A DNA stretch of 27,822 nucleotides from Candidatus Aerophobetes bacterium Ae_b3b (lineage in GTDB: Bacteria > Aerophobota > Aerophobia > Aerophobales > AE-B3A): positions 1 through 27,822 of the forward strand of contig NJBP01000026.1 of assembly GCA_005223085.1 (NCBI GenBank), in the 5' to 3' direction. The notes beneath the pieces are model-generated. The model saw nothing but the letters and a program-made list of their open reading frames with translations, made no database searches and was not told where the DNA came from. This document shows, in pieces, positions 1 to 7,690 of this stretch (the stretch's first letter is position 1; the number at the start of each line of letters is the position of its first letter). A program made the position numbers and the translations under genes.

Positions 1-1251
1 GTGGAGGGTATAACAGGTGTTCCTGCTAATGAGATAATTTCCGCCGCCCGCGGGTATGCCGGCGCGGGGAGCGCTTCTATAGTCTATGCTATGGGTATCA
101 CTCAGCATACCACCGGGACTGACAATGTTCTTGCTCTGGCTAATCTGGCTATGCTTACCGGTAATGTGGGTAAAGAGAGCTCAGGAGTCAATCCTCTGCG
201 GGGGCAGAATAATGTCCAGGGAGCCTGCGATTTAGGGGCTCTACCCAATGTTTTTCCGGGATACCAGCCAGTAGAAGACAAAGAAATACGGGAGAAATTT
301 GAGAGAGCCTGGAGTGTTGATTTGCCTGAGAAAAAAGGTCTTACTGTAGTAGAGATGGTCCATGCTATTGAAGAAGGAAAGATCAAGGCTATGTACATAA
401 TGGGGGAGAACTCTGCTCTCTCTGATCCTAATGCTAATCGCAGTCGGCAGGCTCTTAAGAAGCTCGATTTTTTAGTTGTTCAGGATATTTTTCCCACTGA
501 GACGACAGAGTATGCTGATCTTGTTTTACCGGCCGCCTGTTTTGCTGAAAAAGATGGAACTTTTACTAATACAGAAAGACGGGTGCAAAAGCTCAATAAG
601 GCTTTGAACCCTCCCGGTGAAGCAAAGGCAGACTGGAAGATAATCTCTGAGCTAGCCGCCAAATTTGGATATAAGATGGAATATAATTCTCCAAAAGATG
701 TGATGAATGAGATAGCTTCCCTTACACCTATATATGGTGGCATTAAATATGAGAGATTAAATGAAGAAGGCTTGCAATGGCCCTGTCCAGATGAGAAGCA
801 CCCAGGAACCAGATTTTTGCATAAGGATAAATTTTCCCGAGGATTAGGTAAATTCCATTCTACTCCTTACAGGGAGCCTGTAGAACTACCGGATGAGGAA
901 TATCCGTTTATTCTGTCTACCGGAAGAGCCCTTTTCCATTGGCACACCGGGACAATGACCCGAAGAGTAAGAGCTCTGGAGGAAATATACCCAGAGGGAC
1001 TGGTAGAAATCAATCCTTTGGATGCAGAAAGAATCGGTCTTGTCAGCCATGAGCTGGTGGAGGTGAGTTCGCGACGAGGCAAGGTAGTAGCAAAAGCAGA
1101 GATTACCGAAAAATCCCCCCCGGGCACAGTTTTTATGACCTTCCACTTTAAAGAATCAGCCGCTAATCTTTTAACTATCGACGCCCTGGACCCTATTGCC
1201 AAAATCCCTGAATATAAAGTATGTGCAGTAAAGGTACAAAGGGTAAGTTAA
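1..1251 (+). CDS. fdhA: Formate dehydrogenase alpha subunit, 3' part (molybdopterin oxidoreductase)
   Basis: This is the C-terminal 416 residues of a molybdenum or tungsten bis-MGD enzyme that oxidises formate to CO2 or runs in reverse. The reading frame is open from base 1, so the GTG there is probably an internal codon and the Fe-S motif and active-site Cys/Sec lie outside the window. Visible family marks are [20 protein letters not shown] (about residue 29), the [20 protein letters not shown] stretch, and [19 protein letters not shown] (about 168-186), all typical of FdhA/FdhF. The last 115 or so residues form the molybdopterin-dinucleotide-binding domain ([17 protein letters not shown], then [12 protein letters not shown]). 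No electron-transfer subunit follows it downstream, so any partner genes must lie upstream. The C-terminal end is intact (TAA). A less likely alternative is another member of the same family, such as the NuoG-like subunit of a hydrogenase complex. Confidence 0.93.
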   Translation: MEGITGVPANEIISAARGYAGAGSASIVYAMGITQHTTGTDNVLALANLAMLTGNVGKESSGVNPLRGQNNVQGACDLGALPNVFPGYQPVEDKEIREKFERAWSVDLPEKKGLTVVEMVHAIEEGKIKAMYIMGENSALSDPNANRSRQALKKLDFLVVQDIFPTETTEYADLVLPAACFAEKDGTFTNTERRVQKLNKALNPPGEAKADWKIISELAAKFGYKMEYNSPKDVMNEIASLTPIYGGIKYERLNEEGLQWPCPDEKHPGTRFLHKDKFSRGLGKFHSTPYREPVELPDEEYPFILSTGRALFHWHTGTMTRRVRALEEIYPEGLVEINPLDAERIGLVSHELVEVSSRRGKVVAKAEITEKSPPGTVFMTFHFKESAANLLTIDALDPIAKIPEYKVCAVKVQRVS

Positions 1252-1456
1252 TAATAAGGGTTTTATTTGTCTATAAGTAGGATAAAGCTTCCGGCAAAGA
1301 CTTCCCTCAAAGAGCGGGAAATTAAGAAGAAGTAGAGGAAGTTTTTGGTGGAAAGGTTAAGTTTGTTGACAGAGATAAGAGCGAATAGAAGGTTAAGAGA
1401 GGGTCTTTGGTTTAGGATATCACGAATATGACAAAGAATTTGGGGAGGTGAATATT

Positions 1457-1783
1457 TTGGAAGCGACGAATTGGGTTATTGCTGTTTTTACGGGTTTATT
1501 ATTTACCGCTACAGTAATTTATACTGTGGTAACTAGCAGACTTTTAAGACAACAGAAGAATTCTTTTGTAATTGATATGGCTATTAGAACAGTGCAGTAT
1601 GGGTGGCGGTTAGCAAAAGAAAGGGAAGGTAAGGAGTCGAAAGAGGAAGCTGTAAATAATTGGGTTATGCCTTATTTTAAAGGTACATCTGTAGCGATTA
1701 AGGAGATTGATCGGGGACTGGCGGCGGAATTTGAAAAGTCCTTGGATGGTTTTATTGAAGAGGCAATGAAGTGGAGTAATTAA
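1457..1783 (+). CDS. Small membrane-anchored protein of unknown function
   Basis: About 108 residues. I place the start at TTG 1457 because a strong ribosome site (GGGGAGGTG, 1442-1450) sits 6 nt upstream; the GTG at 1448 lies inside that site. One hydrophobic segment near residues 6-27 (WVIAVFTGLLFTATVIYTVV) is followed by a basic SRLLRQQK stretch, which predicts an N-terminal anchor with the rest in the cytoplasm. The soluble part is short, charged and helix-like, with no cysteine or recognisable catalytic motif. I do not recognise the family. The layout (one TM helix plus a short helical tail) occurs in many orphan proteins of mobile or defence regions, but nothing here shows such a role. 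It is followed by a 105-bp repeat and two further orphan genes on the same strand. Confidence 0.6.
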   Translation: MEATNWVIAVFTGLLFTATVIYTVVTSRLLRQQKNSFVIDMAIRTVQYGWRLAKEREGKESKEEAVNNWVMPYFKGTSVAIKEIDRGLAAEFEKSLDGFIEEAMKWSN

Positions 1784-1825
1784 GTTCACTGATAAGAATA
1801 AAATTGGAGAGATACAAAACCATTG

Positions 1826-1930
1826 CCCTAGTCAAAATCTTGCGTCTCGAGGCTCCTATGGGCCTATTTTGAAAAGACGATAGAGTACTGTCCCTTTTAC
1901 ACAATAAGCCAATTTTAGGTTGAATAAGGA
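1826..1930 (+). repeat. 105-bp direct repeat, copy A
   Basis: By eye this copy is roughly 80% identical to 2326-2430 over the full 105 bp, in the same orientation. Shared blocks include GTCAAAATCTT, GCTCCTAT, CCTATTTT and AATAAGCCAATTTTAGG. It ends about 13 bp before the next gene's start codon, so it lies in that gene's 5' region. A weak inverted repeat (CTAT/ATAG) occupies the position of a clean 7-bp stem in copy B. Confidence 0.8.
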
Positions 1931-1943
1931 GGGAGGTGAAGAG

Positions 1944-2201
1944 ATGGCTAGTTTTTATGTTGAGGATATCAAGAAAGATGTTGTTGGGGGTTATCTTCGG
2001 GTTACTTTCAGAATTCATCTTAGGAATGTAGATGGTGCAGAGAAAGAAACAAAAGAAAGGCTTGTAAAAGGGCAGCAAATTTATTACGGGCGGTTAATTG
2101 AGCTTATAAGACGATTGCATGAGAGATACCCAGGAGTTCGTAAAGGAGAGTCAAATGTAGAGGTTTTAAAGAAGGTCATTCAGCAAATTGAGGGAAGGTG
2201 A
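1944..2201 (+). CDS. Small hypothetical protein downstream of repeat copy A
   Basis: 85 residues starting at ATG 1944, chosen because GGAGGTGA at 1932-1939 is correctly placed; the frame is open further up but that part overlaps the ribosome site. The first half looks like two beta strands (YLRVTFRIHLRN), the second half is strongly basic and helical (GRLIELIRRLHERYPGVRKG). No signal peptide, membrane segment or cysteine. Not recognised. The alternating strand/helix layout could be a small nucleic-acid- or protein-binding module, but this is only a guess from composition. Its 5' region is repeat copy A, and a gene at 2469 has the same relation to copy B, so the two may share expression control. 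Confidence 0.6.
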   Translation: MASFYVEDIKKDVVGGYLRVTFRIHLRNVDGAEKETKERLVKGQQIYYGRLIELIRRLHERYPGVRKGESNVEVLKKVIQQIEGR

Positions 2202-2325
2202 GAGTAAATTAGGTGACTCTCAGGAATGAGGCAAAATCAAAAAGAAAAAGAGGTAATACAAGAAAGAGAAAGCCTTTGGTCAAGTGATAAGGTTTGCTAA
2301 TAAGAATGGGGAGGTAAAACTCGCA

Positions 2326-2430
2326 CCCTGGTCAAAATCTTATGTCTATGACGCTCCTATCGCCCTATTTTAAAAAGAGAATAGGGTATTGACCCTTTTC
2401 AAAAATAAGCCAATTTTAGGCTGAAGAAGG
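2326..2430 (+). repeat. 105-bp direct repeat, copy B
   Basis: Second copy of the element at 1826-1930. This copy holds a perfect 7-bp inverted repeat, CCCTATT at 2363-2369 and AATAGGG at 2380-2386, with a 10-nt loop. It ends 38 bp before the GTG start of the next gene, again in the same orientation relative to the gene. Confidence 0.8.
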
Positions 2431-2468
2431 AAGGAATAAATAAACTGATAAAGAGGAGAAAGGATAAA

Positions 2469-2870
2469 GTGAGCAGAACATCAAAGATGATATTATGGGG
2501 AATAGTTGGTTTTTCTATTGGGATTGTTCTGGTTGTATTAACAATTCGGAATCCTACTATCTTAAAGAAGATTCATCAACAAATGTATCCCGATGTTGAA
2601 GTTCTAAGTACAGAGGGTTTTGACCATATGTTTGGGTTTGATTACGGTTATATTGTCCATGTAACTCTTTGCAACAAGGGTAAAAAGGGAGCGGTTTTGG
2701 TAACAGTTGATTTACTACGTGGAGCTGAACAGTGGACTAAGGGGCAGACTGTTTATATTGAACACGAGCAGATAAAGAAAGTAACTTTTGAATTTTTGGA
2801 GCCAAAGCTTAAGCTATTTGGGTCAGATGAGGGTTACTATAGGGTGACAGTATCGGCAATGAAGCGTTAA
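2469..2870 (+). CDS. Membrane-anchored protein with extracytoplasmic beta-rich domain, unknown
   Basis: 133 residues from GTG 2469; GAGGAGAAAGGA ends 4 nt upstream. Residues 8-26 (ILWGIVGFSIGIVLVVLTI) form a single N-terminal TM helix or uncleaved signal after a short basic start, so the remaining roughly 105 residues are probably outside the cytoplasm. That part alternates short beta segments (YGYIVHVTLCNKGKKGAVLV, then TVYIEHEQIKKVTFEFLEPK) and suggests an immunoglobulin-like or FixG-like beta sandwich. No catalytic motif seen. Not recognised as a family. Follows repeat copy B; the secreted TPR gene comes 87 bp later on the same strand, so the two envelope proteins may be co-expressed. Confidence 0.6.
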   Translation: MSRTSKMILWGIVGFSIGIVLVVLTIRNPTILKKIHQQMYPDVEVLSTEGFDHMFGFDYGYIVHVTLCNKGKKGAVLVTVDLLRGAEQWTKGQTVYIEHEQIKKVTFEFLEPKLKLFGSDEGYYRVTVSAMKR

Positions 2871-2906
2871 TAAGTTTATGCCAGGGAAGGGTCTATAAGG
2901 GGGGTT

Positions 2907-2945
2907 ATGGCTATGCAAGGAAAAAGGAAAAAAGAAAATTATTAG
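2907..2945 (+). CDS. Possible 12-codon leader ORF before the TPR gene
   Basis: A run of G (2899-2904) acts as a ribosome site for ATG 2907; the peptide is MAMQGKRKKENY. Its TAG at 2943-2945 runs into the AGGAG that serves the next gene, an arrangement allowing translational coupling. Very short, so it may be chance. Confidence 0.22.
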   Translation: MAMQGKRKKENY

Positions 2946-2957
2946 AGGAGAAAGAGG

Positions 2958-4460
2958 ATGAGCAAAATTAATATTTCGAAAATATTAGGAGTCACTTTAC
3001 TAGCGGGGTTATTGACTTTATGTGTTAATGCTTATGCCCAAGAAGAAGCTTATAAGGAATTTATATTTGCTCAGGGTCTATACGAAGATGGCAAATTCGG
3101 TTTAGCAACCGTTCAATTTCAAAAGTTCATCGAAAATTTTCCAGAAAATAGAAATTGTGATAGAGCCCAATACTTACTAGGAGCGTGTTTCTGGAATCAG
3201 GAAAAATATGAGGAAGCCATCTCTGCTTTTGACAGGCTTCTTCAAAAATATCCCGAAAGCGACTGGGTCGATGATAGCCTTTATCAAGTGGGGGAAAACT
3301 ATTATCGCCTGAGAAATTATGCAGAGGCTATCCCTTATTATGAGAGGTTAATTGACAACTTCCCTCAAAGTAACCTCGTTGCCCCTTCCCTTTATTCATT
3401 GGGATGCGCCTATCTTGAGCAACAAGAATACAATAGTGGCCTGCGAGCCTTCAAAAAGCTGCGAGATGAATTTCCTGAATTTAGGCTGGAGAGAAAGGTC
3501 AAGAAAAAAACTGAAGAGAGAGTTTCAATCAAAGATCAGATTGCTTTCGTCCCAATGAAGAAAGATCAAGAATACTTCATTCCCGCTGACAAATTTAAAG
3601 TCAAATTCAAAGAGAACGGAAAGAAAACGGGAGTAGTCATATTTGAATATAACAGAGATGATCTCTTCTGGAACATAAGCATTAAACGAGGAGACGGTAG
3701 TATCGCTCGGATCACAGATGCGTTTCCTAGTTTTATTACCGAGGTTGGGACAGTTGACTTAAGCGGGACCGGCAATGAGCATGTGTTTTTTGTAACAGAG
3801 AGTGGAGGTACAGGAGGACATGGCATTGACTTGAACCTCATAAACACCCAAAAGGGTGAAATTGTAGGTTTGTCACTGTGGTTTAGCTCTCAAACAACCG
3901 AGGCGATTACTGAGATTTCGACGACTGATAACTTCCGGAGCAAAGATTTTCAAAGGGAAAGGAAATTCCTAGAAAGTATTAAGTATGACTACGGATTTAT
4001 TGGAGAAGGGGAGGCAAACAAACAGAGCAATAATCCAGACTTCGCATACTATTTTTGGGCTAAGGATAACAGGAACATAGAGGATGGAAAAATGAGAATC
4101 AGGAGATATAAAGGAAAACACAGGTGTATCGCCAGCATTGCTGACGAGTTGAAGGAACATAGCGTCGTCTACACAGCTTACTTTAAAGGTGGGGTAGTAG
4201 CCTATGACGAAAGCTCTGATGAACATTTTATCGTATTTCATCCTGACGATATGTATAGCTGGCCAATTGTATTGAAAAAGACAGGTCCTTATTTGCTTAT
4301 TGGCACAAGAGGAGAGGGACTCACGATAGTGAATGTTGAAACCTTTCATCTAAAGAGATTCAGGCTTCATCCTCCAAACGATGTTGTTAGGAAGTTGCAG
4401 GTTTTAGACTCAAAAATTCGAATCAACGACTCGAAAGAGATTGATCTGCCAAATTTTTAA
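2958..4460 (+). CDS. Secreted TPR-repeat protein with unknown C-terminal domain
   Basis: 500 residues. A Sec signal peptide is clear: basic start, hydrophobic core near residues 9-24 and a likely cleavage after AYA (about residue 27). Residues 30-175 hold at least four tetratricopeptide units of the CpoB/YbgF/BamD type, e.g. YLLGACFWNQEKYEEAISAF and the next unit around YYRLRNYAEAIPYYERLIDN; such repeats bind partner proteins in the periplasm. From residue 180 the sequence is beta-rich with glycine turns (VTESGGTGGHGIDLNLI, LLIGTRGEGLTIVNV) and may be a propeller-like or lipoprotein-type domain that I cannot name. Start ATG 2958 has GAGGAGAAAGAGG directly before it. No Tol-Pal genes are nearby, so a CpoB role is not supported; a scaffold in envelope assembly or sensing is plausible. 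Confidence 0.8.
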   Translation: MSKINISKILGVTLLAGLLTLCVNAYAQEEAYKEFIFAQGLYEDGKFGLATVQFQKFIENFPENRNCDRAQYLLGACFWNQEKYEEAISAFDRLLQKYPESDWVDDSLYQVGENYYRLRNYAEAIPYYERLIDNFPQSNLVAPSLYSLGCAYLEQQEYNSGLRAFKKLRDEFPEFRLERKVKKKTEERVSIKDQIAFVPMKKDQEYFIPADKFKVKFKENGKKTGVVIFEYNRDDLFWNISIKRGDGSIARITDAFPSFITEVGTVDLSGTGNEHVFFVTESGGTGGHGIDLNLINTQKGEIVGLSLWFSSQTTEAITEISTTDNFRSKDFQRERKFLESIKYDYGFIGEGEANKQSNNPDFAYYFWAKDNRNIEDGKMRIRRYKGKHRCIASIADELKEHSVVYTAYFKGGVVAYDESSDEHFIVFHPDDMYSWPIVLKKTGPYLLIGTRGEGLTIVNVETFHLKRFRLHPPNDVVRKLQVLDSKIRINDSKEIDLPNF

Positions 4461-4707
4461 GGGTGCGTAACAGATGACCATCGTTTCGGTTACCGCGTTT
4501 TTATAGCTTACTGCATTGGTCCAGATGTTTCGCACTTTGCAAAGCACGGAACCGTTAGGCGAGATTGCTGGGTCATATAGAGGGAAGATTAAAAAGCAAG
4601 AAGAAGGAATCCTCAAACAGCAGGAGAGATATGTATTCAGGCCAAAAAGGTGCCTAAGTTTGTGTCAGGAAAGGGTTTGAGGGAGAAGGTGAAGTAGGAG
4701 GTAGTGG

Positions 4708-5562
4708 TTGGCTGTGCAAAGAAAATACCAGGAAAAATATGCAACAATTCCTATAAATTTAGAAAAGAAAGTAGAAAACGAGCTATTCCCAGCAGCTTTT
4801 AGTATTTGCAATAGAATCGAAAAAGAAGGCAAGGAAGAATTTAAAACCCGTTTAAACCAATTCATATCAACAAAATGCCCACTTCGAAGATGTGTAGTTT
4901 TGAGGAATGAACCGTCAAAGTGTCCTATTCCATTATGCTGGATTGCAGAAGGCCCTACTTGGCCAGAATTTCTATTACTAGAGATAAACACTGTATATTG
5001 TATGCTGATGGATACTTATATAGAATCTTTGAATGTTTCAGAGGATCCTGACGAAGAAATTACTTTTAGGGAAAACCCTCTCAATGTCATGAATCGAAAA
5101 TTGAAAACTAAAGGTACCCAGAATTTTATTATCGAAGCTTTTGAAAAATCTCAAATTCTCAGACCGCGTACTTCCATCATCAAAGATATTTTATGGATAC
5201 ACAATAAAGGTAAATACACATTATCAGTTCTACCTTTGATTATTCAAATTGAAGGGATTTTACATGATTTGGCCTACCACTTTAAGTGGAAATTCGAGAA
5301 AGAAGAAATGTATAGGGGTGAGGCCGCAAAGGTCTGGGCTATTATTAGAAAATTAGGTGATGAACCTTTTGAGAATGCTCTAAGAGGCTTTTATACACGA
5401 GAAGCTGCTTCTGCCGAAGACTCTCCAAGAAATCTTATTCTCCATGGTCGCTCTCTTGATTATGGGGAAAACCAGAAGCTATCAACAGTTCTATTTCTTA
5501 TTTTGATATATCTTATTGCCTTCTCTCAAATGAAAATTCAAGGGAGGGTCACTATTGAATAA
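4708..5562 (+). CDS. Orphan protein with C-terminal HEPN-like Rx4H motif
   Basis: 284 residues from TTG 4708, with AGGAGG at 4696-4701 six nt upstream. The N-terminal half carries two CX4C pairs (C57/C62 in CPLRRC, C72/C77 in CPIPLC) that could bind a metal. The C-terminal half is helical: LPLIIQIEGILHDLAYHF (about 175-192) and then RNLILHGRSLDYGENQK (241-257), in which R241 and H246 make the R-N-x3-H pattern of HEPN RNases and related abortive-infection proteins. The hydrophobic LFLILIYLIAF (262-272) is likely a buried HEPN helix rather than a membrane span. The next gene has the same motif, and no nucleotidyltransferase (MNT) antitoxin is adjacent. Known: HEPN proteins often cleave RNA in defence or toxin systems. 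Inferred: this one may do so. It could equally be a non-catalytic HEPN relative. Confidence 0.6.
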   Translation: MAVQRKYQEKYATIPINLEKKVENELFPAAFSICNRIEKEGKEEFKTRLNQFISTKCPLRRCVVLRNEPSKCPIPLCWIAEGPTWPEFLLLEINTVYCMLMDTYIESLNVSEDPDEEITFRENPLNVMNRKLKTKGTQNFIIEAFEKSQILRPRTSIIKDILWIHNKGKYTLSVLPLIIQIEGILHDLAYHFKWKFEKEEMYRGEAAKVWAIIRKLGDEPFENALRGFYTREAASAEDSPRNLILHGRSLDYGENQKLSTVLFLILIYLIAFSQMKIQGRVTIE

Positions 5563-5706
5563 AACAAAATGGGGGATGAAAGCTTCCCCTATTAAAGAAT
5601 TGGCAAGGTTTCCTACACACACTAAGATGTATATCAAAGTGTTAGAAACGTTCTTTTAAACTCGCCTGCCTAACGGCAAAAATTTGGCGAAAAAGGTATA
5701 TTTGGA

Positions 5707-6279
5707 ATGGAAGACAAAATTAAGCAACTTGCGCAACTAATCTTAGACACAAAGATTGTACCTAAAAGCCTACGCTTATTTTTGATTGGTGAGGACTACT
5801 GGGTAAGGATATATTACGGAGCATTTTCAATAAGAGTTGGTGTACGAGAATACGGATTTGTAAGAAACTTGAATTTAGAACGCGGGGCAGTCCTGGATAT
5901 ATTTGCGAAGTTGGAATTTTTTGTCAATGAGTTGATTCAATTAAAGCTGTTGGGACCTAGCCATAAAAAAGGACAAATACTAGACGATATCTTGCAATAT
6001 GTAGATTTCTTTTCCAGAGTCCGGTTTTTGAAAGAATGGGACATAATTGATAACCACTTGTCTAATCTACTTTATCAAACCAAACAAGTTCGAAATGGAT
6101 TTGCACACTCATGGAGTGAAGATGAAATAAAATATAAAGGAAAACTTATCAAAAATAATTTTTCTGATTTCAAACAAGACTTGGAGGAAGCGTGGAGACG
6201 ATTGGTTGAGATTTATAAAAAAGAACAAGAGAAGATCGATATAGACAAATTTATTGACAGCATCCTTAAGTACAGATGA
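5707..6279 (+). CDS. HEPN-like protein with RNxxAH motif
   Basis: 190 residues. Residues 64-135 are a helical bundle ending in YQTKQVRNGFAHSW, where R129, N130 and H134 give the classic RN-x3-H HEPN signature (here RNGFAH). The helix before it (FAKLEFFVNELIQLKLLGP) matches the usual first HEPN helix with its acidic residue. The N-terminal 60 residues are beta-rich (VRIYYGAFSIRVGVREYG) and not recognised. ATG 5707 is preceded by AAAGG at 10 nt. The gene starts 144 bp after a second Rx4H protein. HEPN proteins of this size are commonly RNase toxins or structural relatives such as MltR-like regulators; whether this one is active cannot be seen. The C-terminal tail is a long charged helix (YKKEQEKIDIDKFIDSIL). 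Confidence 0.65.
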   Translation: MEDKIKQLAQLILDTKIVPKSLRLFLIGEDYWVRIYYGAFSIRVGVREYGFVRNLNLERGAVLDIFAKLEFFVNELIQLKLLGPSHKKGQILDDILQYVDFFSRVRFLKEWDIIDNHLSNLLYQTKQVRNGFAHSWSEDEIKYKGKLIKNNFSDFKQDLEEAWRRLVEIYKKEQEKIDIDKFIDSILKYR

Positions 6280-6938
6280 GGTGAAAACGGAAGAAAAGAG
6301 AATTATTCACCCTGAAAAGTCAAAATCAGCCAGATTTGACGAAAAATTAAACGAAAAAATCTGTGAAATAAAGCCCATTTAAGGGAGTTTAAAAACAAAG
6401 ATGACGATTATCATTATCCCCAGGGTAAAAAGGCTATACAGGCTATCTGAGGCCTCTAAAAGATATTTTAGATAACAGCTGAGGACGGTTAGAAGAGAGG
6501 GCACGATCGCCAATTTCAGAATCAGGTAGCATTATCGAAGGAGCACAAAGCCAGGAGGAGAAGCTCTTCGACCTGGTCATCAAAATATTGAGAAAAATCC
6601 CATCCGGAAGAGGATGGAGCTTTAAAGAAATAACAACCAAAGGATTGGCATTTGTACCGCGCTGGAGAAAGAAGAAGAATAGGATTCCTGCCAAACCTCT
6701 TTTCATCTCTCATACACCAGATCAGAGAGATCGGTTGGTATTTTGTCTAGGAAATGAAGCTTTACCTCATAAATGCCAGCATGAGAGGATACCTGAGGGT
6801 AAATCGCTTCTTTTTTAGCTCCTCTTTTTGCATCGCTAAGGAACCTACAACGCGGTTCTTTTGATCCCCCAGGGTGATTTTAGGCTGGGGAGAAGCCAGG
6901 CCAAAAGGAAGACTGTTAGCTAAATTTTAACTTTTCTG
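6280..6938 (+). other. Gap without an intact gene; contains a decayed reading frame
   Basis: No complete gene with a start and ribosome site fits between the HEPN-like gene and vapB. 6367-6818 carries coding-like fragments in two frames, described separately. From 6819 to 6938 I see only AT-rich sequence with no hairpin followed by a T run. Confidence 0.5.
6367..6818 (+). pseudogene. Decayed gene: two coding-like fragments joined by a frameshift and a stop
   Basis: The first fragment is open from 6367 to a TGA at 6448-6450 and includes FKNKDDDYHYPQGKKAIQA. A +2/-1 shift continues into YLRPLKDILDNS, a TGA at 6480-6482, then 112 open codons to TAG 6816-6818 (QEEKLFDLVIKILRKIPSGR, then GLAFVPRWRKKKNRIPAKPL). 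The open stretch has no ATG, GTG or TTG before 6588 and no ribosome site, but its residue mix (amphipathic helix, Trp and Pro use) is protein-like. Origin unknown. Chance open frame is the alternative. Confidence 0.35.
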
Positions 6939-6967
6939 TTGACAAAATCCCATAAATAGATTAACAT
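6939..6967 (+). promoter_or_regulatory. Sigma70-type promoter of vapBC
   Basis: TTGACA at 6939-6944 and TAACAT at 6962-6967 are separated by 17 bp. The expected start near 6974 leaves a short leader of about 30 nt with AAAGGAG at 6991-6997 before the vapB ATG. Confidence 0.75.
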
Positions 6968-7003
6968 ATAAAATGTAATTATAAATTAACAAAGGAGATT
7001 AAC
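6960..7003 (+). promoter_or_regulatory. Candidate VapB operator
   Basis: An imperfect inverted repeat ATTAACAT-ATAAA-ATGTAAT (6960-6979) covers the -10 box. ATTAAC also recurs directly at 6960, 6985 and 6998. Ribbon-helix-helix antitoxins bind short repeats over their own promoter, so autorepression is expected. Confidence 0.4.
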
Positions 7004-7267
7004 ATGACTGCAAAAAAAAGAACTCATGTTGTGGTACCCGAAGAATTGGTAAAAGAGATAGATAAGCTTTCAGGAAAAAGGAAGCGTAGTTGGTTTATAA
7101 CTCAAGCTGTAAGAAAAGAGATAGCACGTTTAAATTTTCTTAAGGCTGTAAAGGAAACAGCTGGAGCCTGGAAAGATGAAGATCATCCTGAATTTCAAAA
7201 GGGAGTGGACAATTGGGTAAGAAGTTTGCGGGAAGAAGATGAAAAGAGATTAAAAGAGATAATATAA
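7004..7267 (+). CDS. vapB: VapB-family ribbon-helix-helix antitoxin
   Basis: 87 residues. Residues 5-45 show the ribbon-helix-helix pattern: the beta strand RTHVVVPEELVKEIDKL followed by KRKRSWFITQAVRKEIARL. The tail (AGAWKDEDHPEFQKGVDNWV, about 52-71) is the acidic, tryptophan-bearing segment with which such antitoxins wrap around the PIN toxin. Start ATG 7004 has AAAGGAG 6 nt upstream. The stop codon TAA shares its last A with the toxin's ATG (1-nt overlap), which implies coupled translation with antitoxin first. Known for the family: it neutralises the toxin and, with it, represses the shared promoter. Confidence 0.88.
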   Translation: MTAKKRTHVVVPEELVKEIDKLSGKRKRSWFITQAVRKEIARLNFLKAVKETAGAWKDEDHPEFQKGVDNWVRSLREEDEKRLKEII

Positions 7268-7650
7268 TGGCTAAATATCTATTGGATACCACAACAATAA
7301 TCGATCACTTGCGAGGTAATAAAAAGGTAAACTCTTGTTTAGAAAAAATGGGTCAGCGAGGCGATATTGCTGGTTGTTGCTGTATAAATATTGCGGAGAC
7401 TTATGCTGGTATGAGAGAAAAGGAAAAAGAGAAGACAGATCGATTTATTGAAAGTCTTTATTATTTTGAAGTAACCAAAGAGATTGCTAAATTAGCTGGG
7501 GAACTTAGGCGAAATTATGTTAAAAAAGGTAAAACATTAGCACTCACTGATGTAATTATCGCTGCTACAGCTATAACTTATGCCCTAACTTTAATTACGA
7601 AAAATGTTGAACATTATCCTTTCCGTGAGTTAGAAATTGAAAAAGTCTGA
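7267..7650 (+). CDS. vapC: VapC-family PIN-domain ribonuclease toxin
   Basis: 127 residues, the usual VapC length. The PIN active-site acids are all present: D7 in YLLDTTTIIDHLRG, E44 in NIAETYAGM and D95 in ALTDVIIAATAI. The end LITKNVEHYPF (109-119) matches the family's closing (T)xNxxHF motif. PIN toxins are Mg2+-dependent RNases that cut tRNA or rRNA and stop growth until bound by VapB. The gene has no ribosome site of its own and overlaps vapB by one base. It ends 40 bp from the convergent glycerophosphodiesterase gene, and no terminator hairpin is visible between them. Confidence 0.92.
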   Translation: MAKYLLDTTTIIDHLRGNKKVNSCLEKMGQRGDIAGCCCINIAETYAGMREKEKEKTDRFIESLYYFEVTKEIAKLAGELRRNYVKKGKTLALTDVIIAATAITYALTLITKNVEHYPFRELEIEKV

Positions 7651-7690
7651 TCCTAGTAGGTTTAACAGTCTTGTGCATAATCAATTTCTT

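Noticed and set aside
1256-1447. Short coding-like traces downstream of the formate dehydrogenase gene (for example EEVFGGKVKFVDRDKSE in one frame).
   Set aside because: Too short, in different frames and without ribosome sites; could be decay but cannot be told from chance.
4554-5680. GTTAGGC at about 4554 and GCCTAAC at about 5671 flanking the HEPN-like gene, resembling integron attC core sites.
   Set aside because: Neither has its partner core at a fitting distance nor the long imperfect palindrome of an attC, and no integrase or repeated cassette series is present.
6857-6930. GATTTTAGGCTG stretch as a third copy of the 105-bp repeat.
   Set aside because: Only about 12 bp match; the rest does not align.
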